A stretch of 64,000 nucleotides of DNA from Pseudopyrenochaeta lycopersici (GCA_003313425.1 NHZP01000004.1:124001-188000); one strand, 5' to 3'. Positions 24,701-38,267 are shown, counted from the first letter of the stretch. Numbers and translations are program-made. The notes: a model not told the origin generated them from the letters alone.

Positions 24701-25232
24701 AAAGACACTGCAGAGGGAAATGACCACTGGGGCAAAATGGACTCCTAGAAGGATCTGCGAGCACTGCAAAATTCCTTTTGAAATTGAAGAAACTCACCTT
24801 CAGACATGTGGTATTTGGCTCGCCAAGCAGGCCAACATTGACCGTAATAGGAACTGTCGATATTGCGGTCGGCTTCCACCAGACAACACCCGTGAGGGCC
24901 GTAAACTGCACTTTCAGACGTGCCCTGAAAAGCCTAAAAAGCCCATCTTGAATAGCTTCAACATGCCCGGATCTCAGACTCCGTCGCGCGATCGCAATAT
25001 CCCAACCGGTCCCCGCTCATCTGTCATCCAATACAGTTACCTTCGCCAGGCCCGCCAGGGTGATAGGTCTACCAGTTCACCCGCCCAATTTCAAAGCCCA
25101 GCCAATGCGTCTGCCCCTCAGGCTTTGGATTTAACTCCTCCGAGCGACTCACCCCATCATGCCCCATCCCCGCCCTTGACGCCGACTCCCATAGAACCTC
25201 CCGGTCCTGCAAATTTACCTTCCGCCAAGTAA
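21723..25232 (+). CDS. membrane-anchored long coiled-coil protein with C-terminal Cys/His clusters
   Basis: Intronless gene for 1169 residues; I do not recognise the family. Two hydrophobic segments lie near the N-terminus, at about residues 13-29 and 131-152. A very long heptad-rich coiled coil follows (about 160-760), full of Glu, Gln, Lys and Leu with scattered hydrophobics. A polar linker rich in Ser, Asp and Gly comes next. The C-terminal third has three short Cys/His groups. Around 925-945 is a C-x2-C...H-x3-H-x3-C type group. Around 1014-1030 is C-x2-C followed by His-x3-Cys. Around 1045-1068 is C-x2-C followed by His-x3-Cys. The tail is Pro/Ser-rich. The architecture suggests a tether from a membrane (ER, Golgi or nuclear envelope) into the cytosol with a metal-binding head. 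That role is inference; similarity to SMC- or golgin-type coils is probably only compositional. Confidence 0.85.
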   Translation: MANYVDPANIQSAVFLVGVGIFLGIIGIQQAAPRFGYVKLIQGPPATSLVPILRPPHLPSPNVLASDIFGHPNTLSYSAANHIASQNLRNLQKITQHATNIFPNEQVLRSNMTDSLKFIIDPNYLCTATGPGILAILIIGTFLFGLWMFIYRLGNERVGAYQRKAVWLKAQLKGIQTKAAVLSNEMAIFQQNYLAYQVEIDQFMARERELHVQVDRLVLETENQSEEILLYRGNLGLSNEQVSRLFERSARLTRLLQHEHAMGLRKVSKARRELQEESRVRQSHEKMIDEKQCQIVAFSRQVATLGQSLHKVTNSRDGLILQQQELQQRWDDAVKKRNGLTRENCDLVTDNRMLKTQNGEVRNERDRFAQHVNKLEQALKTTDEKINQLSNDAEDNIQALQELESERSSIEKNYEALQRAHSNVEREISHLQTSKWQAAYRVNELESAAKLTATALQNCQDRLQERAADFERLDKAKNDLETNLTEQLVAVKREAVVGLETVKRHAQRAQEELVDVKDSVITSLKKEKNTLAEQLKAANLGSKETAQLQAKDEEIKNLREEMQLVLEAASKRERDLEARLQKAHIEKDGEKATELSVAEQRVKEPAKLESLKATERHMATVSSLKSQVEHQNELVRKLREELNGSKELCQNNSFELGKTQIDFKAHQEIFTGFSRQFADMESKVKKSDNVLKNIKDAHQSLVNELSESLRDAQDKACHLSTQREAAEKTSEDLMKQLKIAQHQLVELRVDERGEYFGSYLSKGGNGSNDDLADGKSRIAEKHSKAESEQRRHQGDSQEQSDTRPRNETEEFAQKLSELDSGRSQSSHIPDTAPGDTTSSNGNDLKEPTGTPFSVQGIVNTSSLPKTSSRNFRSHLAGHFITRNTFRAPYVDDKIIELSLPCFDPWYAGLPIPQPVQQPEVAAQCGKECDHCHERYDTVDDFHNHMPICKSFFTYAVYCKQTKKIHVKNKAWKSVHNQECSVEDCQTAISRPSKKTLQREMTTGAKWTPRRICEHCKIPFEIEETHLQTCGIWLAKQANIDRNRNCRYCGRLPPDNTREGRKLHFQTCPEKPKKPILNSFNMPGSQTPSRDRNIPTGPRSSVIQYSYLRQARQGDRSTSSPAQFQSPANASAPQALDLTPPSDSPHHAPSPPLTPTPIEPPGPANLPSAK

Positions 25233-26272
25233 TTAGTGGGAGATGTCCCGAAGTGGTGATTAGCTTGCTCCTCTGCGTACAGATGCCCGGGAAGACTCTG
25301 TTCACAATGCGATATACTATGTGTATTTATTTGGTTCGAGCACGGTGTCACATAATGGACAGACATGGCTCTTCAGAGATGCGAAAACGGGATATGAAGC
25401 AAACTTCTGTCCCAGGGTGAATTGCAAGGAAGAGCGGTAGAGTGGGACTACCGAGCCGGTGACGATAATGCGTCAATCATTCCCGCGCTCCGATACGACC
25501 GTGCACACATATCAGAAGCACATACGATGGCATACCAATAATCTTCAGCGCCGTGCGGGCGATCCATCTGGCGATGTTGAAGTGTTCTACGGGTATACGA
25601 ATCATCTCGGGGACAACGAAGATTTGGGACATCTCACGCCTGCTCAAAGATGATGTGCAGTACTCTTTGCAAAGCAATAAGTATAGTCTGTAAGAACTGT
25701 ATATTAAACTATTATGGACAGGAACAATGATCATGTTGATTGAAGGTGTAAGACTCGACTGACAGGCTATATATATCAGATAGATTGGCAACTCTACCAC
25801 ACTCGACAAGATATTTGAGAACCACAAGACTAAAAGAGTTTAGGTTAGATTAGATTTGAGAGTAAGAGTATGGATGCGAAGAAGCCTAAGTCTCGGCAAA
25901 AATAAAATTACTCCCTTGACGCCTTAGAGTAAGCATAAAAAGTAGAGCGAGGAAGGAGACAGGGAAAAGAGGGTATATTGATCAGAAAAGTTCTTTACTC
26001 CTGGTATTCCATCATATGAAATGTTGACCATCAAACTTTACGGATTTCCAAGCCAAAAGCCATCGGGAAAGATACGTACATTACTGAATATCATATGGTT
26101 TGACAGACTGCGACAACAACCAGCATAGTTGAGGTGGATGATGGGATTTTGAAAAGAAAATTTTGGTACTTAGATTCTAATAAGCTCGTTTCGTATTCGT
26201 AATGGATCGACAATGTAGTATGCCTTTCATATCGTCTCTATATGCCCCCGTCAACCCGACAGCGTCCCGCGC
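25233..26272. other. convergent 3' intergenic region
   Basis: About 1 kb between two convergent genes, moderately AT-rich from about 25660. No coding frame, repeat or RNA gene could be supported. Confidence 0.5.
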
Positions 26273-28678
26273 TCAGTCAACGACCTCGAGCATACTATAT
26301 GCTTTGTTCTCCACTGCCTTCTTCACCACAGTGATTGGGTCAATCTTCTTCTTCACTGTCTTTACCTCCACGACCTTCTCCCCTTCTTCACCTGCTTCAC
26401 CTTCCATCTGTACCTCTTCCCCAACAAGCTCCTCTTCATCGTCAAACGCGCCACTTTCCAGAAACGCACGCAGCATACCCTGCGAATATCCTGATACAAG
26501 TGCCGTATCTATATCACTCATAGTCACAGGCTTACTTGTGCTCTCCCCAGCCAGATTCCAGAAAATAAGACGTGGCATATCGTACCCTGCCTCTGCATAC
26601 TTGGTTTTGATTCGATCATACGACGAAGTCCACCGATTGGGGCCGTCTTCCGCGGCGTCGAACTGCATGTCGCTGAATACGAAGATTTGTTTCACCATGT
26701 CTTCCTGGTTGAGGTTATTCGCGATAGCCATTGGGAGAATGACCTTCTCAAACACGGCGACGAAGTCTGTATTCATGTCCCATGAGGCCTTTTCTAAGTA
26801 TCGTACTTTTTCGACGAGACCTCGCGGGTCATGGGCGCCGCCGCCGATGGATATATATGTTGGTCTGGAGGAGAAGGTGATGAACCCTCCGCCAAAAGGA
26901 GGTGCGGTGACTTCGGCGATGAGCAGGGAGAGGCCGATGGCGGAATCCATTGGACAGGATTTGTCCTTGAAGGTGTCAAATGTCATGCTTCCACTGACAT
27001 CACAAATAGCGATGGAAGACTGAAGTGTACCTGCGTCGCGCACACGCTGGACGAGACTGTTCCACTGCCCATCGAGTACATCTGCATTGATCTTTGCCTC
27101 TGCAGCGACCTTTATATCCTTGAAGTGCTTTTTATTGACAGCCGGTGCTGCGCGCTCAACAAGACCTCGCGCTTTGCTGACTAGGGTCGAGGGTAGTAAG
27201 GTAGCCCCGGAGATTCTGGCTTCGCCCTTCGCAACATCCTCGATATAACCGGCGAAGTGTTCGTAGTCCTTTTTCATGAAGAGACTAGTGTAGCGATCCA
27301 TTGCCAACGACGGCACACGATCGTACTTGATATTTTCGAAGCTATTGGCCGCAATATCGCGCTCGACGATGCTGAGAGCTTTGCGGAGCGGTGATGCGTA
27401 TTGTTTCCGATATTGTTCGCGGATATGGCGGAGGTAGAGTTCGCGGTTTGAGGCGTTAGAACAATATAACGCAGGCTCTGGGAAGAGAATCTCGGCGATA
27501 GAGGACAAGATGAAGGTGTGCTTGTCATGAAACTCGCCAAATGTGGGCGCCCACTTGGCTGCAAGAGACAGCTTCTTCAAGTCTGACTTTTTGCCAGACT
27601 CAAGCAAAGCTTTGTCTTCCTTCAGCTGCGCTGCGAATAGCCTCGCGACGCTAACATGTAGTGCTCGGTAAAAGGGATCATTTCTCATCTTTTCTTGCAC
27701 GCGATCGTTCTGCTCCTTCTTCTTTTGGCGACGGGCCTCTTTTGCGCTTGCCTGGTCCCAGTTGCGCTTGCGCTTAGCTTCGGACGTATTAGGTGCATGT
27801 TGGTTGAGGATTGATGCAAAATCGCCATTGGCCTTCAGCTCATCGTTGGCAGCGAAGACGACAAGATTCAGTAGGTCCTTCCAGTACCCGTGTGAGACAC
27901 CGTAACGTACATCGTGAGCCTTGGCTGGGTCACTTTCTTCAACCTCTATCATGTCAAAATCCCCGTCTTCTTCCTTGCTCTTATTCTGGTCTTTTCCCTT
28001 GTCCTCTGGTTTTGCGGCCTTCTTCGCAATGACGGGTCGGACCAGCCACCTGAGATTTGCCAGGAGAGTCTGACGGTGATGCTCGGCCAACCATCCAAGC
28101 GCCCTATAACCCGCAATCCTATTACTCTTGCCTAGATGAATGCTTCGCGCATTGAAGATGATTTTAAGTGTCAATAGCGGATCCTCGGCGTACGCATTAG
28201 CAAACAATGTGTTGAGCTGTTCCTCTGGCGTGTGTTCGCCGAGGTCGTAGAATAGATCAACTATAGGGTTCTTTGAAGATATATTGGTAACATCGAGGTT
28301 CTCAGTGAAGGCCTTGTTGTCTGCGGCTAGATGGTCAACTGTTTGATGGTGGGCCGAGTGCTTTTCCAGCCCTTGAATGAAAGGCGCTTTCTGGGGGCGG
28401 ACATTGTCAGCTTCAACTGAAGCCCGCCGTTTTAGGCTGGTTCCACTCACTGGTTCAGGACCGGACACCGTTTTGGAGTCAGTAGAATCAATAGTGCCGA
28501 TTTCGTGCTTGAGTTCTTCCAGATGGGGATAATGGCGGTCAGGAATGGCATTAGTTACAAAGTGGTGGAAGTCGCTATCTGACATGAACAGGGTATCATC
28601 CTCTGGAAGCAGGACCGGAAAGGATGAATTGAGGACCGAGTGTGCTGAGCCATGATTGGGGGTGTCATGGGTCGCCAT
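26273..28678 (-). CDS. DUF2828 family protein with VWA-type metal-binding fold
   Basis: Intronless gene for 801 residues, close to usual family length. The N-terminal 100 residues are divergent. From about residue 135 the protein follows the DUF2828 pattern, with Asn-Pro-Ile-Val-Asp-Leu-Phe-Tyr-Asp-Leu and an all-helical region rich in Arg and Lys. Around residues 556-566 is a MIDAS-like loop, Cys-Asp-Val-Ser-Gly-Ser-Met (Asp-x-Ser-x-Ser), as in von Willebrand A and TROVE/Ro60-like proteins. A second conserved strand reads Ile-Phe-Val-Phe-Ser-Asp-Met-Gln-Phe-Asp near residue 660. The C-terminal tail is acidic, Glu/Gly-rich and then Lys-rich. No biochemical role is established for the fungal family; RNA binding by analogy to Ro60 is only a guess. 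The gene is divergent from the polyglutamine Zn2Cys6 gene and shares its promoter region. Confidence 0.9.
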   Translation of the reverse strand: MATHDTPNHGSAHSVLNSSFPVLLPEDDTLFMSDSDFHHFVTNAIPDRHYPHLEELKHEIGTIDSTDSKTVSGPEPVSGTSLKRRASVEADNVRPQKAPFIQGLEKHSAHHQTVDHLAADNKAFTENLDVTNISSKNPIVDLFYDLGEHTPEEQLNTLFANAYAEDPLLTLKIIFNARSIHLGKSNRIAGYRALGWLAEHHRQTLLANLRWLVRPVIAKKAAKPEDKGKDQNKSKEEDGDFDMIEVEESDPAKAHDVRYGVSHGYWKDLLNLVVFAANDELKANGDFASILNQHAPNTSEAKRKRNWDQASAKEARRQKKKEQNDRVQEKMRNDPFYRALHVSVARLFAAQLKEDKALLESGKKSDLKKLSLAAKWAPTFGEFHDKHTFILSSIAEILFPEPALYCSNASNRELYLRHIREQYRKQYASPLRKALSIVERDIAANSFENIKYDRVPSLAMDRYTSLFMKKDYEHFAGYIEDVAKGEARISGATLLPSTLVSKARGLVERAAPAVNKKHFKDIKVAAEAKINADVLDGQWNSLVQRVRDAGTLQSSIAICDVSGSMTFDTFKDKSCPMDSAIGLSLLIAEVTAPPFGGGFITFSSRPTYISIGGGAHDPRGLVEKVRYLEKASWDMNTDFVAVFEKVILPMAIANNLNQEDMVKQIFVFSDMQFDAAEDGPNRWTSSYDRIKTKYAEAGYDMPRLIFWNLAGESTSKPVTMSDIDTALVSGYSQGMLRAFLESGAFDDEEELVGEEVQMEGEAGEEGEKVVEVKTVKKKIDPITVVKKAVENKAYSMLEVVD

Positions 28679-29735
28679 TGTTGCCGTATCTCTGCTCTGG
28701 ATGTCAGTGAACAGCGCGTACCACTAGCGACTGGTGGCGATGGCCTGGATCGCTCGGCTGGTCGGTTTTTGGCGGGGTGGCTATGACAAACGTACGTGAA
28801 GACGATGTTTAGTCTGCGGTGCTTGGCTACTTTGTAACGGATATGGCAGGATGTCGCAGCAATGTGCTCAGAAAAGGGTTGAACGAAGAAGAGTGAAAAT
28901 TGAGGTGTGATTGACTTCAGCAGGGCGCTACAACGAAGCATAAAGCCAGACGACGGCAAGATAGAGGCGGAATGTACGGTTGGAGTTAGCTTTAAGTACC
29001 TAGACATTTGTCGATGGATTGAAATGGATAAATTAAGCGGAAAGGCGCATGCTGCTGCCTTACGGTGCTAGTTTGCGGAGTTGCAGCGCTCTCCGCCTTG
29101 CCAGCCGTTCCAAGGGGGAAAGGGCGATGGTAAGAAGGGCGTAACAGCACCTTGAACATGAGTCTGCGAATCACTGCATGGGGTAGCCCTGCCAACGGCC
29201 AGGCGACTATCTCATGTCACGTGCGTCAAGGCGTCAACTGTGTGTCACGTGCGCAAAGGCATCCATCTCACGTCAGGTCGTAAAGGCATCCATCTCATGT
29301 CACGTGGGTACCGGGCCGTTGGTAGCGACATGGTTCGACAGTGGCTCATTCCGGAACGAGGTCCGGAATGATTGACAAAGACGATTAGAGAGGGCCCGGC
29401 ACTATCGACACTGACAGCGGTAACCTGGAGGCTGCGGGAGTCCAGGGCAATGGCATTGCCAAGAGGCAGCTGGCAGTCGAGATATGACGGTGGGAGCGAG
29501 GCAAGACTGGGTGGCTTCTGGTAAGGCTTCGAGTGCTTGATGCTCAGCGTCGCCAGCGACTGTGGTAGATGCAAAATGACTGCACACAAGCGTCGTGGTG
29601 CTCCAGCAGGCTCTCTGGGCGAGCGCCATGACTAGCGCAGGCCAAGCACGGCGGCTCCGAATACCTGACATTCCTAACCTCCTCTATTGCTGTGCACCCG
29701 GTCCTGCATCTTGGGCCGCGTCTCCACTTACTACT
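28679..29735. other. divergent promoter region
   Basis: About 1.06 kb between the DUF2828 start (minus) and the Zn2Cys6 start (plus). It contains the CACGTG repeat block annotated separately. A 150-codon minus-strand frame at 28555-29007 overlaps the DUF2828 start in another frame and is probably chance or leader sequence. Confidence 0.55.
29209..29306. promoter_or_regulatory. CACGTG (E-box) cluster within short direct repeats
   Basis: Three palindromic CACGTG cores lie at 29218-29223, 29246-29251 and 29301-29306. A 16-nt direct repeat, aaaggcatccatctca, occurs at 29255-29270 and 29282-29297, giving a 27-nt period. CACGTG is the binding core of bHLH and some bZIP regulators in fungi. The position in a divergent promoter supports a regulatory role, but binding is inference. 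Confidence 0.5.
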
Positions 29736-32551
<2,816 letters not shown>

Positions 32552-33065
32552 TGCCAGCATTTGTACGCAAATAGTATGTATTGGCCACCTGTTGTACTAG
32601 ACATTAGTTGTGCGGTCCTAGTGATGAGTGACGGATGACGAGGCATAACAACGGCGTTTTGATATTGTGATATTAAATCTCTGATTTTCTTGAAAGCGCG
32701 GCGTTCCCGGGCGGATCTTTATATACCCAATCGTTTCCTTATCTCTGTCGATATTGAAGCATCTGAGACGATTTCATGTCGCATGCACTGTAGTATGGTG
32801 AGGCGTGATTGACTTGGCAACAGATGAGATTGGTGGGATGGTCATGTTATGAGTATGTTTGCTCTACGTATACATTTTTCTCCCATGCATTACTCGACTG
32901 CTACGCCCCGTCTAGCTGGACACTATACCTATCCTCGGTGGTGGCCATCCTGAAAATTTGCAGCCATGTCGCCTAAAACGCCCTGCAATGCTAATCGTTA
33001 AAGTCTACAACCAAACTTCTGCTTCATATATCTCATTGCAGAATCATCTCTACAGGCTCATCTTC
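32552..33065. other. convergent 3' intergenic region
   Basis: About 0.5 kb between convergent genes. Nothing beyond presumed 3' UTRs is seen. Confidence 0.5.
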
Positions 33066-34738
33066 CTAAGTGAAACCCATCTTCGAACCCAAACCTCGCA
33101 GACTCGCACCAATACCTTCGCCCATACCCGACGACATCTTCTCTCCTGTTCCCTTCTGCGGCTGTATCTCCATGCCTGACGCCAGCATGTTGAGGCGCGT
33201 CAGTCGAAGACGGAGTGTATGATCGTACGTCTCGGCCATGGTGAGTGAGTCTGCATGGACATCGTGGCGGGGATTGGTCGGTGGGGAAATGAGTAGTCGG
33301 TCGACAAGGTCTATCCGCGCATTGAGGGTTCTGTTGTTGATCATCTCTTCTAATTCATCCTCAATCGTGGATTGTTCTGCAGCCGGGAACTTGGAGGCCA
33401 TTTCGTCCAGAGTGACACAACTGAATGGGATGAAGTACTGCACAATGCTCTTGGTCCGGATGCGCCCATAGATGGTGTTGAGCACCTTGGACAGGTAGAC
33501 ATCGAGATAGTAGTCGCTGCGATAACCTTCGAGCACTTCGAGGCAGGCGCTGTACTTGGAGTTGCAGAAGAGGTTAATAGCACGGCGGATGTGTGGTTCC
33601 AGCTCGAGAAAGTTGCGGAATCCGCTGTTGGCGAGGACTTTATTCTGCAAGTCGCTTCGATCCATAGACGCCAGTGCACAAAGACCGCCGTAGACGGCCA
33701 CATCGTTGCCTGACAGGACCTCCTTCTGCCATACGATATTCGCGGCGGGCTCGGCAGTAAGATATGCCGGTGAGGTGCCCAAGAAATGTGTTGCGGCTTC
33801 GCGATAGTTTCCAATAGCCATGTGTGAGAGACCGGTGCAGGCGGACACTATAGGCTCGAGCTTGGTCTTCTCCTCGCCCTTGAGTTGTGCAGCATCCACC
33901 TTGGCCAGGTTTGACTGTACGCCCAGCCATGACTTCTGTGCAATGCTGACGAATACGAGGCGGAGGGTCATGTCTGCAAGGTGCTTGTTCGAGGTGCAGT
34001 GCTCGCGCATCTTCAGGTAAGCCTTGTGGGCATTGCTGTAGTCGCCCGTGTCGTAGTAGAAGTGGCCGAGGTCCTCGTTGCCCATCTGCGGCCGCATTAG
34101 CGTACTGAGCTTGGCCCCTCTCTGTCTGCGGCCCACGTACCCGTATGCTCTCCTTGATCAGGTTGTTCTTGTACGACTTCAATTCATGCTCCAATCTGTC
34201 CTGCTCCTGCTGCGTCTCACGCGTCTTCTTCTCCGCCCATACTGTGTCTGTCAAGGCTGCAGAATCCTGGGGTGCAATACCGCTGAACTCCTCAACCAAA
34301 CTCATGTATATGCCAACGTTCTTGCCTCTCTTGGCCTCTGCAATCGCCAGGCGGTAGGCGTCTGTGGCGAGGTATGGCGAGTGAGCGCCGATGTGGTGGA
34401 GTCGGTCGATACGTGTGAAGCCTGGTGACATGTGAGTGCCTGCATCCTGCTACACCAGACATCTTTGACGCCGTACCGGCATAATTGGCAATGTAGGAAT
34501 CGAGGTCGAATTTGGGCGGGTCTGCCTTGAGGGTTAGCGGAGCTCTAGGGACCTCTTGGGCTATCTTACCCTTGACCACCACTTCACCCTTCGCCCTTTG
34601 CTGCTGGAAGAAAGGCGACTGCTCGATAGTCGACGCCATGGCTGAGATTGTATAGGATTGTTGTGCCGTCTGCTGCGGAGAGTGACGCAGCTCCAAGCTA
34701 TCTGAGTCGCTGCTGCCTTCCCCACGGCGGGGCGCCAT
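33066..34738 (-). CDS. CSN1: COP9 signalosome complex subunit 1
   Basis: Subunit 1 of the COP9 signalosome, the complex that removes Nedd8 from cullins and so controls cullin-RING ubiquitin ligases. Protein of 520 residues from exons 34738-34477, 34421-34141 and 34085-33066; both introns are 55 nt. Family signs: Asp-Ser-Tyr-Ile-Ala-Asn-Tyr at the end of exon 1 running into Arg-Ile-Asp-Arg-Leu, the PINT/Rpn7-type helical repeat region with Gly-Asn-Glu-Asp-Leu-Gly and Tyr-Asp-Thr-Gly-Asp-Tyr, and Tyr-Lys-Asn-Asn-Leu-Ile-Lys-Glu-Ser-Ile-Arg at the end of exon 2. The C-terminal PCI domain is at roughly 300-450, with Phe-Ile-Pro-Phe-Ser and Ile-Glu-Asp-Glu-Leu. The tail is Gly-rich. A second in-frame Met lies 33 residues downstream of the chosen start. 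The proteasome lid Rpn7 is related, but the N-terminal Asp-Arg-Leu segment and length fit CSN1. Confidence 0.92.
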
Positions 34739-36035
34739 GACTAAGCATCCCTACCCTGCTCCGTATAGAGTTGCGAGCTCATAAGTAAAACACATAATCA
34801 TGCCAACATGGCCAGTGGAAAAGACAAACCGGCAGACAACAATGATTGCACAGCCAGACCGATCGTGGAAATGTCCATTGTTTACGCGCTGCCATTGCTA
34901 CCGGCTTCCTATCAAGGCATTGAGAAAGACCAGAGTAACCTACCCGTTCATGATTCCTAACAGGAAGCTTTCCAATTCGTGTCTTACCCCCTGAACCGTC
35001 AAACTCCTTTCATTTTGTCTGCCGTAGACACCTCATTGCGATCAGATGCCAAGTCCAAAGTCCACCTTATGCATCTCAACCCATCTTCACCCTGCAGGCC
35101 CTCCACTCCTGCCAAATCATGATACCACATGATTCATTCCCACTTCTGTCTCAGGAGTCCTTTCAATAGGTATATCAATCACCTAATTCAGCTTCTTTGC
35201 GACGCTGAGGTAGTATTCACCGCTCAGCTGTCCGCAGATCATCCCGGATGTGGGAAGCAGTCGTGCCTCATCGTCAGCTGGTGGCTGGCCAAGACTCCTG
35301 GGTTGCGGCAACAAGCATTCTCGGCTGACGCATTTGGGGCAAGTTGCGCAAGTTGGAGAGCCGGACATAATTGTAAGGCCTGGGTGTGAGTGGCCTACTG
35401 TGCAGATGCAGGGACGGGGCGTGGTAACCGTGGTGGTGGGTTGGAAACATATAAAGGCGCCGGCTATTGCCCGAGTTCCGTCTTACTGCTTCAAGGCATT
35501 TTGCACCAACACTATACACAGGTCCAGCCTAGCAGTTTGTGACAATGTGCCCTCAGGGAAGACTGTCGGTCGTCAAGCACATTGCAAGTTGTTCTCAATC
35601 CCAGGTCACTGGCACTATGGTCACCCATGGACAAAGGCACAGACTATTGGAAGTTGACAATCATGAATAGATTCAGATCCTACGTCTCCGCGCACAGCAC
35701 GACCAGACATTAACATTCCCGGCGTACAACCTCATGTGAGTTCGTAACAACGCCACGCCGATAAAAAGAATTCCAAAAGCACAAGGTCCTCCCATCGAAA
35801 GCAAAGTGGTATCGATCCAAAGAAAAACAAAAAGCGCCAGTCGTATCCCAGAGCAAGACCGTTCAAGTCGAGCCAAAAAATATCCATGAACAAAGAAGTG
35901 GTAGTACAAGAAAAAGGTTGTTCGTTGTCATCGCGTTTCTGTGTGCGGGTCGACCATGATGCCATGTAACCTTTTTAGTATCCTCCCAATCCCAATCCAT
36001 ATCCGTATCGCTCAAAGTGCAGTGGCAGTCGAAAC
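34739..36035. other. intergenic region
   Basis: About 1.3 kb covering the CSN1 promoter and the 3' flank of the C2H2 gene. A few open frames near 100 codons have non-ATG starts and no motif. No RNA gene or repeat was seen. Confidence 0.5.
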
Positions 36036-38267
36036 TCAAATCATAAATTCCTCCATATGCGGCGCGTCAACGGCACCCATGGTATTATCCGGGACCCAAG
36101 GGCCCCTTTCTTCTGGGGTGGCACCATGCAACGCCTCAGCGCGCTTTAGTGTCTGGACGTCAAGGTCTGTTACATACGACTTGCCATCAGGCAGCTTCAT
36201 GCGGACCTCGAACTCTTGGTCGAGCATCATGTCATCCTTCCACAGACGGCGGGCACCGTCGTAAACACACAAGACGCGCTTCTTCATCTTCATCTTATCC
36301 GTCGGGCAACCCCAGGAGACCGGGTAGTTTTTACGCTTCTTACGCCCGGAGCCAGTGATGGCCACGCCGCCCTTGGAGAAGGTAAGACCGGACCGAGGAC
36401 CCTTTTGTGTCTTGGTGACTTTAGAGGGGTTGGAGTTACCACCCCCGACGTGCTGCGATGCGCCGACACCTCGGGGATGTGTTAATTGTCAATGGCCTTT
36501 TGTGGACTTGATACTGCCCTTGCCGTTCCGGGAGCGACGGACGCCGTAAGTGGCGTCGTCGTGGTCGTCGTTGTCGATGTCCTCCTCATCGTCGTCTTCC
36601 TCATCGTCATCGTAGCTGGGGACGGTGTACTCAATGCTCTTGGAGAGGCCATTGCGGTCAAGAGTCTCGGTCACGTCCTTGTCCTCTGCAACCGATGTGA
36701 GGAGACGCTGGTTGATGGCCTCGCTAGGGTCGGCCTGCTGAACAACACGCAGCACACAGTCGTCAAGATGTTCGTAGAACTCCTGTGCATTGGCGAAGGT
36801 CACAGAGCAGGTCGAGCAAGTACCAGCGACATTGCTCTGTCCGCTGAATGTCTTGCGACCAGATGGGCTCTTCTTGCGGCTATTGGGAGGATTCTGCTCG
36901 ACGCCGTGGACAGAAGTGAGATGCCTCTTGAAGACGTCGGCGCGGTTGAAGCTCTTCTCTGCGGCTGATCCACTACCAGGACAGAAGCCGCAGACCATAG
37001 TACCTTTGTAATGAGTGAGGGTGTGTCGGTTCTTGTCGTACTTCCTTGCGAAACCCTTGATGTGGTATTCGCAGGTAGTGATCGGGCACTTCTCGGGCCG
37101 CTCATTCTGGTGGGTAAGCATGTGTGCCTTCAAGTCTTTGAAGACGCGTCCACACTCGGGAAGTGGGCAAAGACCCTTCTCACGTGTCTCATCATCCAGC
37201 TCGTAGCTGCTGCCGCTCTTGCGGCTTGTGCCTGAATTGTGGGAGTGAAGGGAGTTGACCGAGCCTCGCCGTTGTCCATTGAACTGTGGGTAGGGCTGGT
37301 ATTGTTGGGTGTGGAGATAGGGGCTAGCGCTGCCACGCTTGATGCGCGCTGAGCCAGGACGCTGGCTGTGCGAGGAGATGTGAGAAAGAGCTGGAGAAGG
37401 CGGTTGCTCGATGACTGGGAAGTAAGGAGATGGTGTAGTCCTGATATCGGGATACGGGCTGTGTGGCGCGAACGCAAATGGTTGAATCAAAGTGGGGTCT
37501 ACTTGGACTCCGTTAGTATTCGCTTCCAGGGTACGTAAATTCACAGCACTGGGAGACCGACAGGTTGAAAATGATTGAGAGAAATGTGGAAGTGAGCTGA
37601 CTGAAGAAGATGCTGTTGATGGAATGTCTCGAATGTGGACTTCATTCGACAAAAGGGAATTTCTTCGCTCGCTTGATCTCGCTGAAGACCAATTTGCTGA
37701 AGCAGGTGTAATGGGTGTTCTGAAAACATGCATCTCTGAACGAGGTGTTGAAGGAGATGCAACAGAAGAGGATGACGATCTTGTCGAATGAAGTGTTGAC
37801 TCACCCACAAAGGTCTTCTCGGTCGCAACCATCCCAGGATACTCGAAACTTGATGTGATCCCGAGGCCCATTTGATTCCAGGGCTCGTTGAATTGCGGTG
37901 CGAGTGATGGAGAGTGCATTGCGGAAGAAGACACAGAAGCACCAGACTCAGAGGAAGCTGAGAGGACTGGAGGCTGATCGTGGAATGAGTGTGATGAGGA
38001 ATTAGGAGATCCGGCTGGGGTTTGGTATTGGAATGGCTTAACCCCTTGAGCAATTGCATCGTAGTGATACTGCAGATCTTGGGGTCTTGGTGCCTCTGTC
38101 AGAGGTATCATAGGATCGTATGGAGCGCTGAATGTTTGTTCCATGCCGTATGTTGTGGATGGCAGGAAAGACTGGCTGTTATGGAAGTCCAGATGCTGCT
38201 CCTGGTGGTTTGAGTAGAGCTCGAAATCATGAGGCATACTCGCTGGATAGGGAACGTAGTCAACCAT
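36036..38267 (-). CDS. C2H2 zinc-finger transcription factor
   Basis: Probable nuclear regulator of 728 residues. Exons 38267-36515 and 36469-36036 are joined by a 45-nt intron with donor GTATCA and a weak CGAG acceptor. Splicing keeps frame through a conserved-looking segment (Val-Gly-Gly-Gly-Asn-Ser, then Gly-Leu-Thr-Phe-Ser-Lys-Gly-Gly). The first 350 residues are Ser/Pro/Gln-rich, as in activation regions. Between about 366 and 460 are three C2H2-like fingers: C-x4-C with His-x3-His, C-x4-C with His-x3-His, and C-x2-C with His-x4-His. A fourth Cys-x2-Cys...His-x3-Cys group is at about 500-520. An acidic Asp/Glu run precedes the intron. The C-terminal module starts Tyr-Pro-Val-Ser-Trp-Gly-Cys-Pro and continues with Trp-Lys-Asp-Asp. 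I do not recognise the orthologue, so no symbol is given. Confidence 0.83.

Noticed and set aside
26202..27023. 273-codon plus-strand frame
   Set aside because: Antisense of the VWA-containing part of the DUF2828 gene.
28555..29007. 150-codon minus-strand frame overlapping the DUF2828 start
   Set aside because: Out of frame with the DUF2828 protein and without motif; more likely leader sequence.
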